From: JBGPHT01 sp041484525
GTDB taxonomy: Bacteria > Acidobacteriota > Terriglobia > Bryobacterales > Bryobacteraceae
Length of the DNA stretch: 24,939 nucleotides
NCBI GenBank assembly: GCA_041484525.1
Contig: JBGPHT010000112.1
Location: forward strand, 1-24,939
Direction of reading: 5' to 3'
The position numbers were made by a program, and so were the translations under genes. Shown here one piece after another: positions 1 through 9,297 of the stretch (its first letter is position 1; the number at the start of each line of letters is the position of its first letter). The notes beneath the pieces are model-generated. The model searched no databases and was not told the DNA's origin. It saw nothing but the letters and a program-made list of their open reading frames with translations.

Positions 1-84
1 GCGCGACTGGCTCAACTGCTGTAACTCCGATAGCTGCTCAACACTTAAGGCCAACTTGGGAAGCCGGGTCTTGCCTGCCATGTC

Positions 85-2232
85 TCAGCATAGCAGGAAA
101 CAATTCATTACGGTTATGTTTTGGTGAAACGATATACTAGTATAGAGAACTACGACAGACCGCGGCCCGGCTGGATAGCTTTGGCCCGGAATCGGCGGCG
201 CCGCTTGCCATTCGACGATGTCCTCGGGCGAGTCGAGGGTGGTGTCGATCCAGCGTCGCCACGGGCCGCCGCCGGCCGGCAGCTCGTACTCGATGGGCTC
301 CCAATACGCGTTCAGAATCAAGTGGAAGAGCAGCTTCTCTTTCTGCAGCTCTGCGCTGAACGCCAGGCTGTGCGACCAGGAGTTCCAGTCCGGCTGATTG
401 AGTTTTACGCCATGCCAGGCCTTGTTCGCCTGGCGCAAGAATTCGTTCAGACTCACGCGCTCGCGCTCCGCATCCGGGTCGCGCAAGAGGCGGCGCGCGA
501 TCAGCAGACGCGCGAACCGGTGCAGGCCGGCATGCGTTTCGAGCAGTGTCCAATCGAACCAACTGGTCTCGTTTCCTGGCAGTAGGCGTTGTTGTTGCCG
601 CGCTGCGTGCGCCGCGCCTCGTCGCCCATCCCAATCATGGGCACACCCAGCGAAAGCATGGTGAATGTCAGGTAGTTCTTCACCTGCCGGCTGCGCAGTT
701 TCTCGATCTCGGGGTCATCGGTCGGGCCCTCCCAGCCGCAGTTCCAGCTTCGATTGTCGTTCGAGCCGTCACGGTTCCCTTCGCCGTTGGCTTCGTTATG
801 CTTCCCGTCGTAGGAGACGAGATCATTGAGCGTGAAGCCGTCGTGGCAGGTGACGAAATTGATGCTCTGCTCCGCCTCGCGCTCCTCATGGCCGTAGGTA
901 TCGGGGCTGCCGAGAAACCGGTCGGCAACTCGCGCCACCGAGTCGTCTTCGCCGCGGAAGAAGGCGCGGACGTCGTCGCGAAACCGTCCGTTCCACTCCT
1001 TCCAGATATCGCCGACGAAACTGCCCACCTGGTACAGGCCGGCGGCATCCCACGCCTCGGCGATGAGCTTCGTGCCTGCGAGCGCCGGGGCCGACTCGAT
1101 ATCCCACAGCACCGGCGGGTTCGCCATCGGTTGGCCGGAAGAATCGCGCGCCAGAATCGACGCCAGATCGAACCGGAAGCCATCCACGTGCATCTCCTCC
1201 ACCCAGTAGCGGAGGCTGTCCAGGATCATGCGGCGGACAATCGGATGGTTCGCGTTGAGCGTGTTCCCGGTGCCGCTGTAGTTGGCGTAACGCGCGCGAT
1301 TCGGTTCGAGGGTGTAATAGGCGCTGTTGTCCAACCCTCGAAAACACAGGGTCGGACCGCGGTGGTCGCCTTCCGCGGTGTGGTTGAAAACGACGTCGAG
1401 AATGATCTCGATGCCCGCGCGATGCAGCGCTCTGACCATGTCGCGAAACTCGTCCACCGGGCCGAGGGGATCGGGGCGCGAGCTGTACGCATGGTGCGGC
1501 GCGAAGAACGAGACCGGCGCGTAGCCCCAGTAGTTGGTCCGGCCGGGCGGGCAATCCTGGGCATCGAACTGGAACATAGGCAGCAGTTCGACGGCGGTGA
1601 TGCCGAGTTCTTGAAGATACGGAATCTTTTCCATCAAACCGGCATATGTCCCGCGCGACTTCTCGGCGACCCCGGAACTGGGATGGCGCGCGAAACCGCG
1701 CACGTGCATTTCGTAAATGATGGTGCGGGAGGACGGCCGGTGGAGCGGCACGTCGCCTTCCCAATCGTAGGCGCGCGGATCCACCACCACGCTCTTCATC
1801 GCGGTCGCGGCGTTGTCCCCGGGAAGGCGTGCAGCTTCGCGACTGTAGTTTTTGGGAACCACAACTCCGCGACCATACGGATCGAGGAGTACCTTGCCGG
1901 GATCGAACCGCATACCGTTCGCGGCATCGGACGGTCCCTCGACCCGATATCCGTAGAGCTGTCCCGGCTTCAGGCCCGGCACGAATAAGTGCCAGTAATG
2001 ATACGTGCGGTGGGCTGCGGGATCGATTCGAATTGCGCGCGGGCCGGGGATCGTCTTCGCGGTCGAACAACAGCAGTTCCACACCGGAAGCGTGACGCGA
2101 GTAGAGGCTGAAATTGACGCCGCCGGGAAACATCGCGGCGCCGATGGGCGAGCTTCGGCCGGAGTTTTCGACCGGCTTGCCGTCGTCGGGTTTGGCTGGC
2201 TCACAAACGGCGCTATCGAGTATGGCCGACAC
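85..2232 (-). pseudogene. glgX: Glycogen debranching enzyme GlgX, two frameshifts
   Basis: This gene encodes a GH13 isoamylase-type debranching enzyme that hydrolyses alpha-1,6 branches of phosphorylase-trimmed glycogen in the cytoplasm. Three frames join to give an otherwise complete GlgX of about 716 residues. The GTG start at 2232 lies 3 bp after the tkt stop and gives the N-terminal CBM48-like part (PGGVNFSLYSRHASGVELLLFD). The middle frame carries DGFRFDLASIL, the acid LIAEAWDAAG, TCHDGFTLNDLVSYDG and RTQRGNNNAYCQ. The last frame (stop 85-87) gives the C-terminal beta domain, including SPEDIVEWQAA and RSVVVLY. The first break (2035-2041) fits loss of one GC unit from a GCGCGC tract; the second (about 570) fits loss of one base from a GG. 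Catalytic motifs are intact, so this is either recent decay or sequence error. Family assignment is secure; pseudogene status is not. Confidence 0.85.
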
Positions 2233-2235
2233 GGC

Positions 2236-4320
2236 TTACTTCCTTCCCAACAGCTCTCTGGCTGCCGACGCCACTCGGTCAGGCTCGAACCCGAAGTGCC
2301 GCTGGAGTTCCTTGAGCGGCGCCGACGCCCCGAAAGTTTTCATCCCGATGATGCGGCCCGACGTGCCGACGTATCGCTCCCATCCGAAAGTCGAGGCCTG
2401 CTCCACCGCCACCCGCGCCCAAACATCTGGCGGCAGCACACTGTCCCGATACTCCTGCGGCTGGTGATCGAAGATATCCCAGGACGGCATCGAGACCACA
2501 CGCGAGCGGATGCCCTCGGCCATTAGGTTCTCGTGCGCCTGCACCGCGAGGCTGACTTCACTGCCGGTCGCGATGAGGATCACCTCGGGTTTGCCGCCCG
2601 GAGCGTCGGCCAGCACGTAAGCGCCGCGCGCAACACCGGACGCGGGCGCATACCGGCTGCGGTCGAGCGTCGGCAGCGGCTGGCGGGACAGCGCCAGAAC
2701 AGCCGGCTCGTGGCGCAGTTGCACGATGTAGCGGTAGGCCTCGACGACTTCGTTGGCGTCACCGGGCCGCAGCACGACCAGCCCCGGGATGGCGCGCAAC
2801 GACGCGAACTGCTCCACCGGCTGGTGCGTCGGACCGTCTTCACCATCTCCCATCGCATCATGTGTGAAAACGAAAATGGTGGGCAGTTCCATCAGCGCCG
2901 ACAGGCGAAGGGCGGGCCGCAAGTAATCGCTGAAGATGAAGAAGGTGGCGCCGAACGGCCGCAGTTTAGAAAGCGAGAGCCCATTGACAATCGCCGCCAT
3001 GGCGTGCTCGCGGATGCCGAAGTGGATAGTCTTTCCGCCCGGCGAGTCAGCTTGAAAATCTCCCGCCCCCGGATACGTCAACAGGGTCTTATTCGACGGA
3101 CCCAGATCGGCCGAGCCTCCGAGGAACCAGGGAATATTCTGCGCCAGCACGTTCAGCACCTTGCCCGAGGCATCCCGCCCGGCGATGCCCTTCGCATCGG
3201 CCGGGAAGACGGGGAGGTTGCGGTCCCAACCGTCCGGCAGTTCGCGCCGCTGCATGCGGTCGATCTCATTCGCGAGTTCGGGGTACAAGGCGCGGTACGC
3301 AGCGAAGAGCTCCATCCACTGGCGCCGCGCCTGCGCCCCCATTGCGCCAACGCCCGCCGCGAAGTGTTCGTACACACTCTCGGGCACGAAGAACTTCGCC
3401 TCCTCGGGCCATCCGTAGCTGCGCTTCGTCAGGCGAACCTCTTCATCGCCCAGCGGTTCGCCGTGCGCCGCCGGAGTGTCCTGCTTGTGCGGCGAACCGT
3501 AGCCGATGTGGCTATCGATGATGATGAAGGTGGGCCCGCCCTGAGTATTCCGGAAGACCTCGAGCGCGTGCTCGATGCGATCGACATCGTTGGCATCGCC
3601 GATCCGCAGAACGTTCCACCCATACGCCAGAAATCTCGCGGCCACGTCCTCTGTAAAGGTGATGTTGGTGTGCCCTTCGATCGTGATGTGGTTGTTGTCG
3701 TAGATCCAACAGAGGTTGTCGAGGCCCAGGTGGGCGGCGAGTGACGCCGCCTCCGAAGCCACGCCCTCCATTATGCAGCCGTCTCCGCAAACGGCGTAGG
3801 TGTGGTAGTCGAAGATCTCGAAGCCGGTCTCATTGAACCGGTTCGCCAGCCACTTTTCCGCCATCGCCATGCCGACGCTGGTTGCCACGCCTTGGCCCAG
3901 CGGACCGGTGGTGGTCTCGACGCCCGAGACCCAGTGATACTCGGGATGCCCGGGAGCGCGGCTGCCGAATTGGCGGAACCGGCGGATATCATCGAGCGTC
4001 ACCGAGGGCCGTCCCAGAATTTCGTATTCGGCATCCACTGCCTGTGTCCGCGACAGATGCAGCACCGGCCACAGCAGCATCGAAGCGTGGCCATTCGACA
4101 GCACGAACCGGTCGCGGTTGGGCCAGATGGGGTCCTGCGGATCGAAGCGCATCACGCGGTTCCAGATGGTGTAGACCAGCGGCGCGAGCGCCATCGGCGT
4201 ACCCGGGTGTCCCGACTTGGCCTGCTCCACCGCGTCTATCGAAAGCGTGCGGATGGTGTTGATGCAGAGTTGATCCAACTCCACGTCTGTCAGTGGTTCG
4301 GCTACCTGGGTGACGCTCAT
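2236..4320 (-). CDS. tkt: Transketolase
   Basis: Transketolase (694 residues, usual family length) uses thiamine diphosphate to move two-carbon ketol units between pentose, triose and hexose phosphates in the non-oxidative pentose phosphate pathway. Visible motifs are the N-terminal SGHPG (36-40), RFVLSNGHAS (71-80), the ThDP/Mg motif beginning GDGCIMEG at 179 and ending in NN at 209-210, and the cofactor-activating glutamate in FGIREHAM (E438). A good ribosome binding site (AAGGAG at 4327-4332 on the complement) sits just before the ATG. Its stop is 3 bp before the glgX GTG. It is followed by glgX and preceded by rpiB, so it is probably cotranscribed with the rest of the pathway. The frame is intact although both neighbours are frameshifted. 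Confidence 0.97.
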   Translation of the reverse strand: MSVTQVAEPLTDVELDQLCINTIRTLSIDAVEQAKSGHPGTPMALAPLVYTIWNRVMRFDPQDPIWPNRDRFVLSNGHASMLLWPVLHLSRTQAVDAEYEILGRPSVTLDDIRRFRQFGSRAPGHPEYHWVSGVETTTGPLGQGVATSVGMAMAEKWLANRFNETGFEIFDYHTYAVCGDGCIMEGVASEAASLAAHLGLDNLCWIYDNNHITIEGHTNITFTEDVAARFLAYGWNVLRIGDANDVDRIEHALEVFRNTQGGPTFIIIDSHIGYGSPHKQDTPAAHGEPLGDEEVRLTKRSYGWPEEAKFFVPESVYEHFAAGVGAMGAQARRQWMELFAAYRALYPELANEIDRMQRRELPDGWDRNLPVFPADAKGIAGRDASGKVLNVLAQNIPWFLGGSADLGPSNKTLLTYPGAGDFQADSPGGKTIHFGIREHAMAAIVNGLSLSKLRPFGATFFIFSDYLRPALRLSALMELPTIFVFTHDAMGDGEDGPTHQPVEQFASLRAIPGLVVLRPGDANEVVEAYRYIVQLRHEPAVLALSRQPLPTLDRSRYAPASGVARGAYVLADAPGGKPEVILIATGSEVSLAVQAHENLMAEGIRSRVVSMPSWDIFDHQPQEYRDSVLPPDVWARVAVEQASTFGWERYVGTSGRIIGMKTFGASAPLKELQRHFGFEPDRVASAARELLGRK

Positions 4321-4338
4321 CGCTCTCTCCTTGCTGCG

Positions 4339-4799
4339 TTATTGGCCGATCGGCTGCCCTTCGAGGGCGGTTACTTTAAGCGAGGCGGCGCAGGTGCCGC
4401 TCGGCTTGACTGAACCGGGCCGACAAGAAAGTCTCGACGAACGTCCCAGGCCACCGACGGCCCCACGGTCCGGCCACCCATACAGATCAGGTTCATGTGG
4501 TCGTCCTCGACCCCCTGACGGGCCGAGAAGTGGTCGTGGATGAGCGCGGCGCGGACGCCCGGAATCTTGTTGGCACACACCGAAGCACCCACGCCGCTGC
4601 CGCAGATGGCCACGCCGCGCTGCACCTTTCCGGAGGCCACGGCCAAAGCGAGCAGGATGACGAAGTCGGGATAGTCGTCGCCCGGAGTCCAATCGTGGGC
4701 GCCGAAATCGACGACCGTGTGCCCCGCCATCCGGAGCGTGACCATCAGTTCTTCCTTCAAACAGAACCCGCCGTGATCGGTGGCGATTCCAATGCGCAT
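4339..4799 (-). pseudogene. rpiB: Ribose-5-phosphate isomerase B, C-terminus frameshifted twice
   Basis: RpiB interconverts ribose 5-phosphate and ribulose 5-phosphate. The main frame (4371-4799, 142 residues as read) has TDHGGF (7-12), the active-site cysteine in ICGSGVGAS (C66), ANKIPGVRAALIHD and the NLICMGGRTVG segment. After AWDV the read protein departs from the family. Removing one base at 4440/4441 restores VVETFLSARFSQAERHLRRLA. Removing another at 4378/4379 continues it with KVTALEGQPIGQ to a TAA at 4339-4341, giving a typical RpiB of 152 residues. So there are two single-base insertions within the last 35 codons, each doubling an A on the plus strand. The active site lies upstream of both, so even the shifted protein might keep some function. 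The ATG is 1 bp after the pgl stop, with a GGAGG inside the pgl end. Confidence 0.85.
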
Positions 4800-4800
4800 G

Positions 4801-5514
4801 TCAGTGCCCTCCCGGATATCCGGCGGTAAGCTGTCCGGCGGCGGCGCGGTCCGCCAGCAGCACGGCGTGGTCGCGGTTGACCCGCCCCGCCGGGATCGAC
4901 ACCTCGGCGTCGATCAGGCGGCTCAGCAGATCCACTTTCGCGCCGCCGGTCACGACCCACAGGATCACGCGGGAGCGATTGACGATCGGGTACGTCAACG
5001 TCATCCGCCGCCGGCCCTCGTAGACTCCAGTCAGCGCCACGTCGGCGTCGGTGACGTAAAGAACCGAATCTCCCGGCACGAGTGAAGCGGTGTGGCCGTC
5101 GGGCCCGAGACCCAAATGAACCAGGTCGAGCACGGGCGGCGATCCGGCGAGGTCGGCGAGAGTCTCGGCGTAGCGCTCGGTCGCGGTTTCGAGATCGGGC
5201 CATTCCACGGGCATGGCATGAATCTGCTCGGGACGCAGCGGGGCGTGATCGAGCAGGCTCTCGCGCAAGTGAGTGAGGTTGCGATCCTTGTGTCCGGCGG
5301 GGGCCACGCGCTCGTCCACCTGCACCACATGCACATCCGCCCACGGCATGTCTCGGGCTGCCAGCACGTGAAACATGCGCCACGGGGTATGACCGCCGCT
5401 CACTGCCATGACGAAGCGGTCGCGCGCGGCGACCGCCGCCCATGCCTCCGCGGAGATGATCGCAGCCGCCCTTTGCGCGACTGCTTCGGGATCGACAAGC
5501 ACTTCAGTCTTCAT
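4801..5514 (-). CDS. pgl: 6-phosphogluconolactonase
   Basis: A 237-residue DevB/SOL-type lactonase that hydrolyses 6-phosphogluconolactone to 6-phosphogluconate, the second step of the oxidative pentose phosphate branch. Family motifs seen are SGGHTP (39-44), VDERVAP (66-72) and GLGPDGHTASL (135-145), the last holding the conserved histidine. The ATG at 5514 is preceded by a GGAGG seven bases upstream and lies 15 bp from the ndh stop. Its stop is 1 bp before the rpiB ATG, which implies translational coupling. It sits downstream of zwf, with ndh between them. Length and motifs are normal. Confidence 0.95.
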   Translation of the reverse strand: MKTEVLVDPEAVAQRAAAIISAEAWAAVAARDRFVMAVSGGHTPWRMFHVLAARDMPWADVHVVQVDERVAPAGHKDRNLTHLRESLLDHAPLRPEQIHAMPVEWPDLETATERYAETLADLAGSPPVLDLVHLGLGPDGHTASLVPGDSVLYVTDADVALTGVYEGRRRMTLTYPIVNRSRVILWVVTGGAKVDLLSRLIDAEVSIPAGRVNRDHAVLLADRAAAGQLTAGYPGGH

Positions 5515-5529
5515 AAGAGCGCCTCCAGT

Positions 5530-6855
5530 TCATGCTCGTTTCCCGCGTTCCAGCGCGTTGGCGTTCGAAGGCCCCTCCGCCTCCGACATGGTCGGCGACC
5601 GCAATGTTGGGATTTGAACGATGTCCTTCGAGAAAAATAGGTCGAGCGTCCAATCCAGCGCGATGCGAACCTTCTTTTGCGGGCCCGGAAGCTTGCTCAG
5701 ATAGATGGCGCGCCAGAGCCACCACGCGATGATCCCGGAGAACCGCACGCCGAATATTTCCGCCACGCCGGTATGCCGGCCGATGGAGGCAAGCAGGCCG
5801 ATCGTCTTGAAGCGGAACGGCCGTGGAGGCTGGCCGCGCATCGTCGCCACTATGTTCTTGGCGAGCACGGCGGCCTGGCGGGTGGCGTGCCGAGCAGTGG
5901 GCGGACAGAACTTGCCGGGCTTCAGGACATCCGGCACGAACGCACAATCGCCGAGCGTCCACACGCCGGGCCACCCCGGCACTTGCAGACACTCATTCGC
6001 CAGAATGCGGCCCCGCTCGATGGCGCATGGCAAACGTGACAACAGCGGTGACGGTGTAATACCGGCAGTCCACACGACGGTCCGGACCTCGATTGTCGTA
6101 CCATCACTGAGTGTCAGTTCCTTACCGTCGTAACTGGTGACGGCGGTCTGCACGTGGATCTCGACTCCGCGTCGTGCGAGCTGTTGCTGGGCGTAGCGGC
6201 CAAGGCTTTCGCCCAACTCCGGGAGAATCGCATGGCCCGCCTCGACCAGGACCACCCGCAGCATGTCCTCTCTCAGGTTGGGATAGAACCGGATCGCTTC
6301 GCGCAGAAGATCGTTCACGGCGCCTACCGTCTCTGTGCCGGCGAAACCGCCGCCCGCCACGACCATGGTCAGCATCGCCTTGCGCTCCGTTTCGTACGGA
6401 CAGTTGTCAGCTACGTCCATCGCTTCGATGATGCGGTTCCGCAGCAGGATGGCGTCGCCCAACGTCTTCATGGTCAGGGCATGCGCTTCGACGCCGGGCG
6501 TGCGGTAGAAGTTCGTTACCGCCCCGAGGGCCAGCACGAGATGGTCGTAGGCCACGTCGAACGCGCGCGCCGGACCGGGATGCACGACGCGGACCTGTTT
6601 CCTGATGAGGTCGATGGACTCGACGTCGACAACCAACAGACGAGTGCGGCGCAGCATTTTCCGCAGCGGCCGCACGACGTCGGTGACGGAAACGTCGCTC
6701 CCCGCAACCTCGTGGAGCATAGGCGTAAAGAGAACGAAATTCTCTTTGGCCACTAATAAGATCTCAACATCTGAAACTCCGGCGAGGCGCTTCTCCAGAT
6801 GCTGGGCTGTATAAGCCCCCGCGAAGCCGCCGCCGAGAATCAGGATCCGCGTCAC
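5530..6855 (-). CDS. ndh: Type II NADH dehydrogenase (NDH-2)
   Basis: A 441-residue FAD-dependent pyridine nucleotide oxidoreductase of the NDH-2 family, which passes electrons from NADH to membrane quinone without pumping protons. Two dinucleotide-binding glycine motifs are seen, GGGFAG at 8-13 (FAD) and GGGFAG at 168-173 (NADH), with the second FAD motif TLGDCAFVPD at 301-309. The C-terminal part is rich in aromatic and hydrophobic residues (IIAWWLWRAIYL, then ALDWTLDLFF), as in the amphipathic membrane anchor of NDH-2. The GTG start overlaps the zwf stop by four bases (GTGA), so the two genes are probably translationally coupled. Placement between zwf and pgl suggests it reoxidises reduced nucleotide made by the pathway; whether it accepts NADPH cannot be told from sequence alone. 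Confidence 0.92.
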   Translation of the reverse strand: MTRILILGGGFAGAYTAQHLEKRLAGVSDVEILLVAKENFVLFTPMLHEVAGSDVSVTDVVRPLRKMLRRTRLLVVDVESIDLIRKQVRVVHPGPARAFDVAYDHLVLALGAVTNFYRTPGVEAHALTMKTLGDAILLRNRIIEAMDVADNCPYETERKAMLTMVVAGGGFAGTETVGAVNDLLREAIRFYPNLREDMLRVVLVEAGHAILPELGESLGRYAQQQLARRGVEIHVQTAVTSYDGKELTLSDGTTIEVRTVVWTAGITPSPLLSRLPCAIERGRILANECLQVPGWPGVWTLGDCAFVPDVLKPGKFCPPTARHATRQAAVLAKNIVATMRGQPPRPFRFKTIGLLASIGRHTGVAEIFGVRFSGIIAWWLWRAIYLSKLPGPQKKVRIALDWTLDLFFSKDIVQIPTLRSPTMSEAEGPSNANALERGKRA

Positions 6856-8258
6856 GCTGTCTGCACCACCCCGCCCACCGGCTCCTGCTCCACCACCGGG
6901 TTATGCCAGCCCCCGGGCGGAACCACTCTCTGCGCCGCCTCCTCAGGCCCCCAGTTGCCGGGTTCGTAATCGTATACCGGCGTGTTCGCCTTCAGCACCG
7001 GATCGACGATGCGCCACGCCTCTTCGACATAATCTTCGCGGGCAAACAGCGTGGAATCTCCCGCCATGGCATCTCCCAACACGCGCTCATAGGCGTCCAT
7101 CTCGCCCGCGCGCGGGTGCTGGCTCGCCAGCATTTCCACCTCCTGTCCGGCCGTTTCCTGCCCTGGAGCAATCACCATCATGCTCAGCGCGATGGTCGTC
7201 TCCGGACTGATTCGCATGCGTATATGGTTCTGCGTCAGATCAGCAGAGGAAAAGACTCCCGGCGGGCGGCGAAGCCGGACCACGATTTCCGTACACGTAA
7301 CCGGCAGGCACTTTCCCGCGCGGATATAGAACGGAACACCCTGCCATCGCCACGAATCGATTTCCAGCCGCATCGCCGCGAAGGTCTCCATCCGGGAATC
7401 CGGCGCCACGCCCTTCTCGCTGCGGTATCCGCGGAACTGCCCGCGCACCAGGTCGTGCTCGGCCACGGGCGGAATGGCTTTCAGGACTTGAACCTTTTCA
7501 TCACGTACGGATGCGCTGTCGGTCCGGGCCGGCGGCTCCATCACCAGGTTGGTGAGGATCTGGAAGAGGTGATTCTCGATGACGTCGCGGACGGCGCCGG
7601 TCCGATCGTAAAACTCGCCCCGCCCCTGGATGCCGAAGTCCTCCGCCATGGTGATCTGCACGCTCTCCACCTGGTTGCGATTCCAAATGGGGTCGAGAAA
7701 CGAGTTCGCGAAACGGAAGTAGAGCATGTTATGCACGGGCCGCTTCCCCAGGTAATGATCGATGCGGAAGATGTCGTCCTCCGGAAATGTTCCCAGAAGG
7801 ATGCGATTCAGTTCGCGCGCCGAAGCTAGGTTGGTCCCGAACGGCTTCTCCACGATGACCCGGGCGTTTTTGCCACAGCCCGATTTCCCGAGTTGCTCGA
7901 CGACCAGCCCGAACAGCACCGGCGGGATCGCGAGGTAGTGCGCCGGCCGCGTCGCCGTGCCGAGTTCTTTGCGGATCGCCTGAAACGTGGCGGCGTCCTG
8001 ATAGTCGCCATCGACGTAGCGCAGCAAGCCGCACAGCTTGTCGAAAGCCTCGCGATCGATGCCGCCGTGCTTCTCGACGCTCTCCTGCGCGCGCGCCCGC
8101 AACTGGTCGACGTTCCAACCGGCCTTGGCAACGCCGATGACGGGCACGTTCAGGTGGCCGCGCTTCACCATCGCCTGTAGCGAGGGGAAGATTTTCTTGT
8201 AGGCAAGGTCGCCGGTGGCGCCAAAGAACACCAGCGCGTCGGATGCGGCTTCGCTCAT
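6852..8258 (-). CDS. zwf: Glucose-6-phosphate 1-dehydrogenase
   Basis: Zwf oxidises glucose 6-phosphate to 6-phosphogluconolactone with NAD(P)+, the entry step of the oxidative pentose phosphate pathway. I chose the ATG at 8258 because the recognisable protein begins there (DALVFFGATGDLAYKK) and it follows the gnd stop by only 2 bp; the open frame extends upstream to 8543 only as read-through antisense to nothing recognisable within gnd. The 468-residue protein shows the nucleotide motif GATGDLA (13-19), EKPFG (137-141) and the substrate and catalytic motif RIDHYLGK (165-172), the active-site signature of the family. Length is in the usual range. The stop overlaps the ndh GTG. Confidence 0.96.
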   Translation of the reverse strand: MSEAASDALVFFGATGDLAYKKIFPSLQAMVKRGHLNVPVIGVAKAGWNVDQLRARAQESVEKHGGIDREAFDKLCGLLRYVDGDYQDAATFQAIRKELGTATRPAHYLAIPPVLFGLVVEQLGKSGCGKNARVIVEKPFGTNLASARELNRILLGTFPEDDIFRIDHYLGKRPVHNMLYFRFANSFLDPIWNRNQVESVQITMAEDFGIQGRGEFYDRTGAVRDVIENHLFQILTNLVMEPPARTDSASVRDEKVQVLKAIPPVAEHDLVRGQFRGYRSEKGVAPDSRMETFAAMRLEIDSWRWQGVPFYIRAGKCLPVTCTEIVVRLRRPPGVFSSADLTQNHIRMRISPETTIALSMMVIAPGQETAGQEVEMLASQHPRAGEMDAYERVLGDAMAGDSTLFAREDYVEEAWRIVDPVLKANTPVYDYEPGNWGPEEAAQRVVPPGGWHNPVVEQEPVGGVVQTA

Positions 8259-8260
8259 GG

Positions 8261-9280
8261 CTACTTCCCCGCCACTTTCTCGCGGTGCCCGCCGAACTGG
8301 TAGCGCATCGCCGACAACAATTTGTCCTGGTAGTCGGATTCGCCGCGAGAACTGAAGCGCTCGTAGAGCGCGGCGGACAGAACCGGCACTGGCACAGCCT
8401 CGTCGATAGCAGCCTTGATCGTCCAACGTCCTTCGCCCGAATCCGAGACATGGCCCGCGAACGACGCCAGGTCGCTGTCTTCCGCCAAGGCGGCCGCGGT
8501 CAAGTCCAGTAGCCATGAGGCGATCACGCTGCCGCGACGCCACACTTCCGCGATGTCCCGCAAGTTCAGGTCGTACTGATAATGTTCTGGGTTACGCAGT
8601 GGCGTCGTTTCCGCATCGGCAGCATGTTCCTGTTGGCCGACGTTGGCGTCGCGCAGAACACCCAGTCCCTCCGCATAGGCGGCCATGAGGCCGTACTCGA
8701 TTCCGTTGTGGACCATCTTGACGAAGTGGCCGGCGCCGTTCGGTCCGCAGTGCAAGTAGCCCTGCTCGGCGGTGCCGCCAATTTTCTCGCGGCCCGGCGT
8801 GCGCGGAATCTCACCTACCCCCGGCGCCAGAGTTTTCAGAATCGGATCCAGGTGCTGGACGGTATCCTTCTCACCGCCGATCATCATGCAGTAACCGCGC
8901 TCCAGGCCCCACACACCGCCGCTCGTCCCCACGTCCATATAATGGATGCGCTGCTTCGCGAGCTCCTTGGCGCGACGGATATCATCGACGTAGTAGGAAT
9001 TGCCGCCGTCGATCAGAATGTCGCCTGCATCGAGGTAAGGCTCGATCTCCGCGATCGTCTTGTCCACAACTCCCGCCGGCACCATCAGCCACACGGCCCG
9101 CGGCTTCGTCAGCTTCTTGACCAGGTCCCCGAGATCGGCGGCTCCCTCGGCCTTCTCGTCGACCAGCTCTTCCACAGCTTTCGGCGATAAGTCGAAGACC
9201 ACGCAGCGGTGCCCTCCCTTGAGAAGCCGCCGCACCATGTTGGCTCCCATTCGTCCCAGACCGACCATTCCCAGTTGCAT
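8261..9280 (-). CDS. gnd: 6-phosphogluconate dehydrogenase (decarboxylating), short form
   Basis: A 339-residue 6-phosphogluconate dehydrogenase that converts 6-phosphogluconate to ribulose 5-phosphate, CO2 and NAD(P)H. The start at 9280 is fixed by a strong AGGAGA site at 9286-9291 and by the Rossmann motif GLGRMG at 7-12. Further motifs are DGGNSYY (91-97), GGVWGLE (121-127) and the catalytic lysine and glutamate in HFVKMVHNGIEYG (K188, E195). At about 340 residues it belongs to the short form, not the roughly 470-residue enterobacterial form. Such short forms are often NAD+-preferring, which would fit the neighbouring NADH dehydrogenase; the preference here is an inference. Confidence 0.95.
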   Translation of the reverse strand: MQLGMVGLGRMGANMVRRLLKGGHRCVVFDLSPKAVEELVDEKAEGAADLGDLVKKLTKPRAVWLMVPAGVVDKTIAEIEPYLDAGDILIDGGNSYYVDDIRRAKELAKQRIHYMDVGTSGGVWGLERGYCMMIGGEKDTVQHLDPILKTLAPGVGEIPRTPGREKIGGTAEQGYLHCGPNGAGHFVKMVHNGIEYGLMAAYAEGLGVLRDANVGQQEHAADAETTPLRNPEHYQYDLNLRDIAEVWRRGSVIASWLLDLTAAALAEDSDLASFAGHVSDSGEGRWTIKAAIDEAVPVPVLSAALYERFSSRGESDYQDKLLSAMRYQFGGHREKVAGK

Positions 9281-9285
9281 GTGTG

Positions 9286-9291
9286 TCTCCT
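9286..9291 (-). promoter_or_regulatory. Ribosome binding site fixing the gnd start
   Basis: AGGAGA on the minus strand, five bases before the ATG at 9278-9280. It supports the internal start rather than an upstream in-frame ATG next to the pgi stop. Confidence 0.7.
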
Positions 9292-9297
9292 CTTCCA

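Noticed and set aside
74..97. Hairpin over the glgX stop as a possible terminator
   Set aside because: The stem has a mismatch and a wobble pair, overlaps the stop codon and lacks a T run on the minus strand.
546..1988. Long plus-strand open frame (480 codons) opposite glgX
   Set aside because: It is antisense to clear GlgX motifs and its translation resembles no family; long antisense frames are expected in GC-rich genes.
2533..3744. Plus-strand open frame of 403 codons opposite tkt
   Set aside because: Antisense to conserved transketolase motifs; Arg/His-rich composition typical of a shadow frame.
4371..4445. Programmed frameshifting in rpiB
   Set aside because: Two separate single-base insertions are needed, neither at a slippery heptamer, and RpiB is not known to be recoded.
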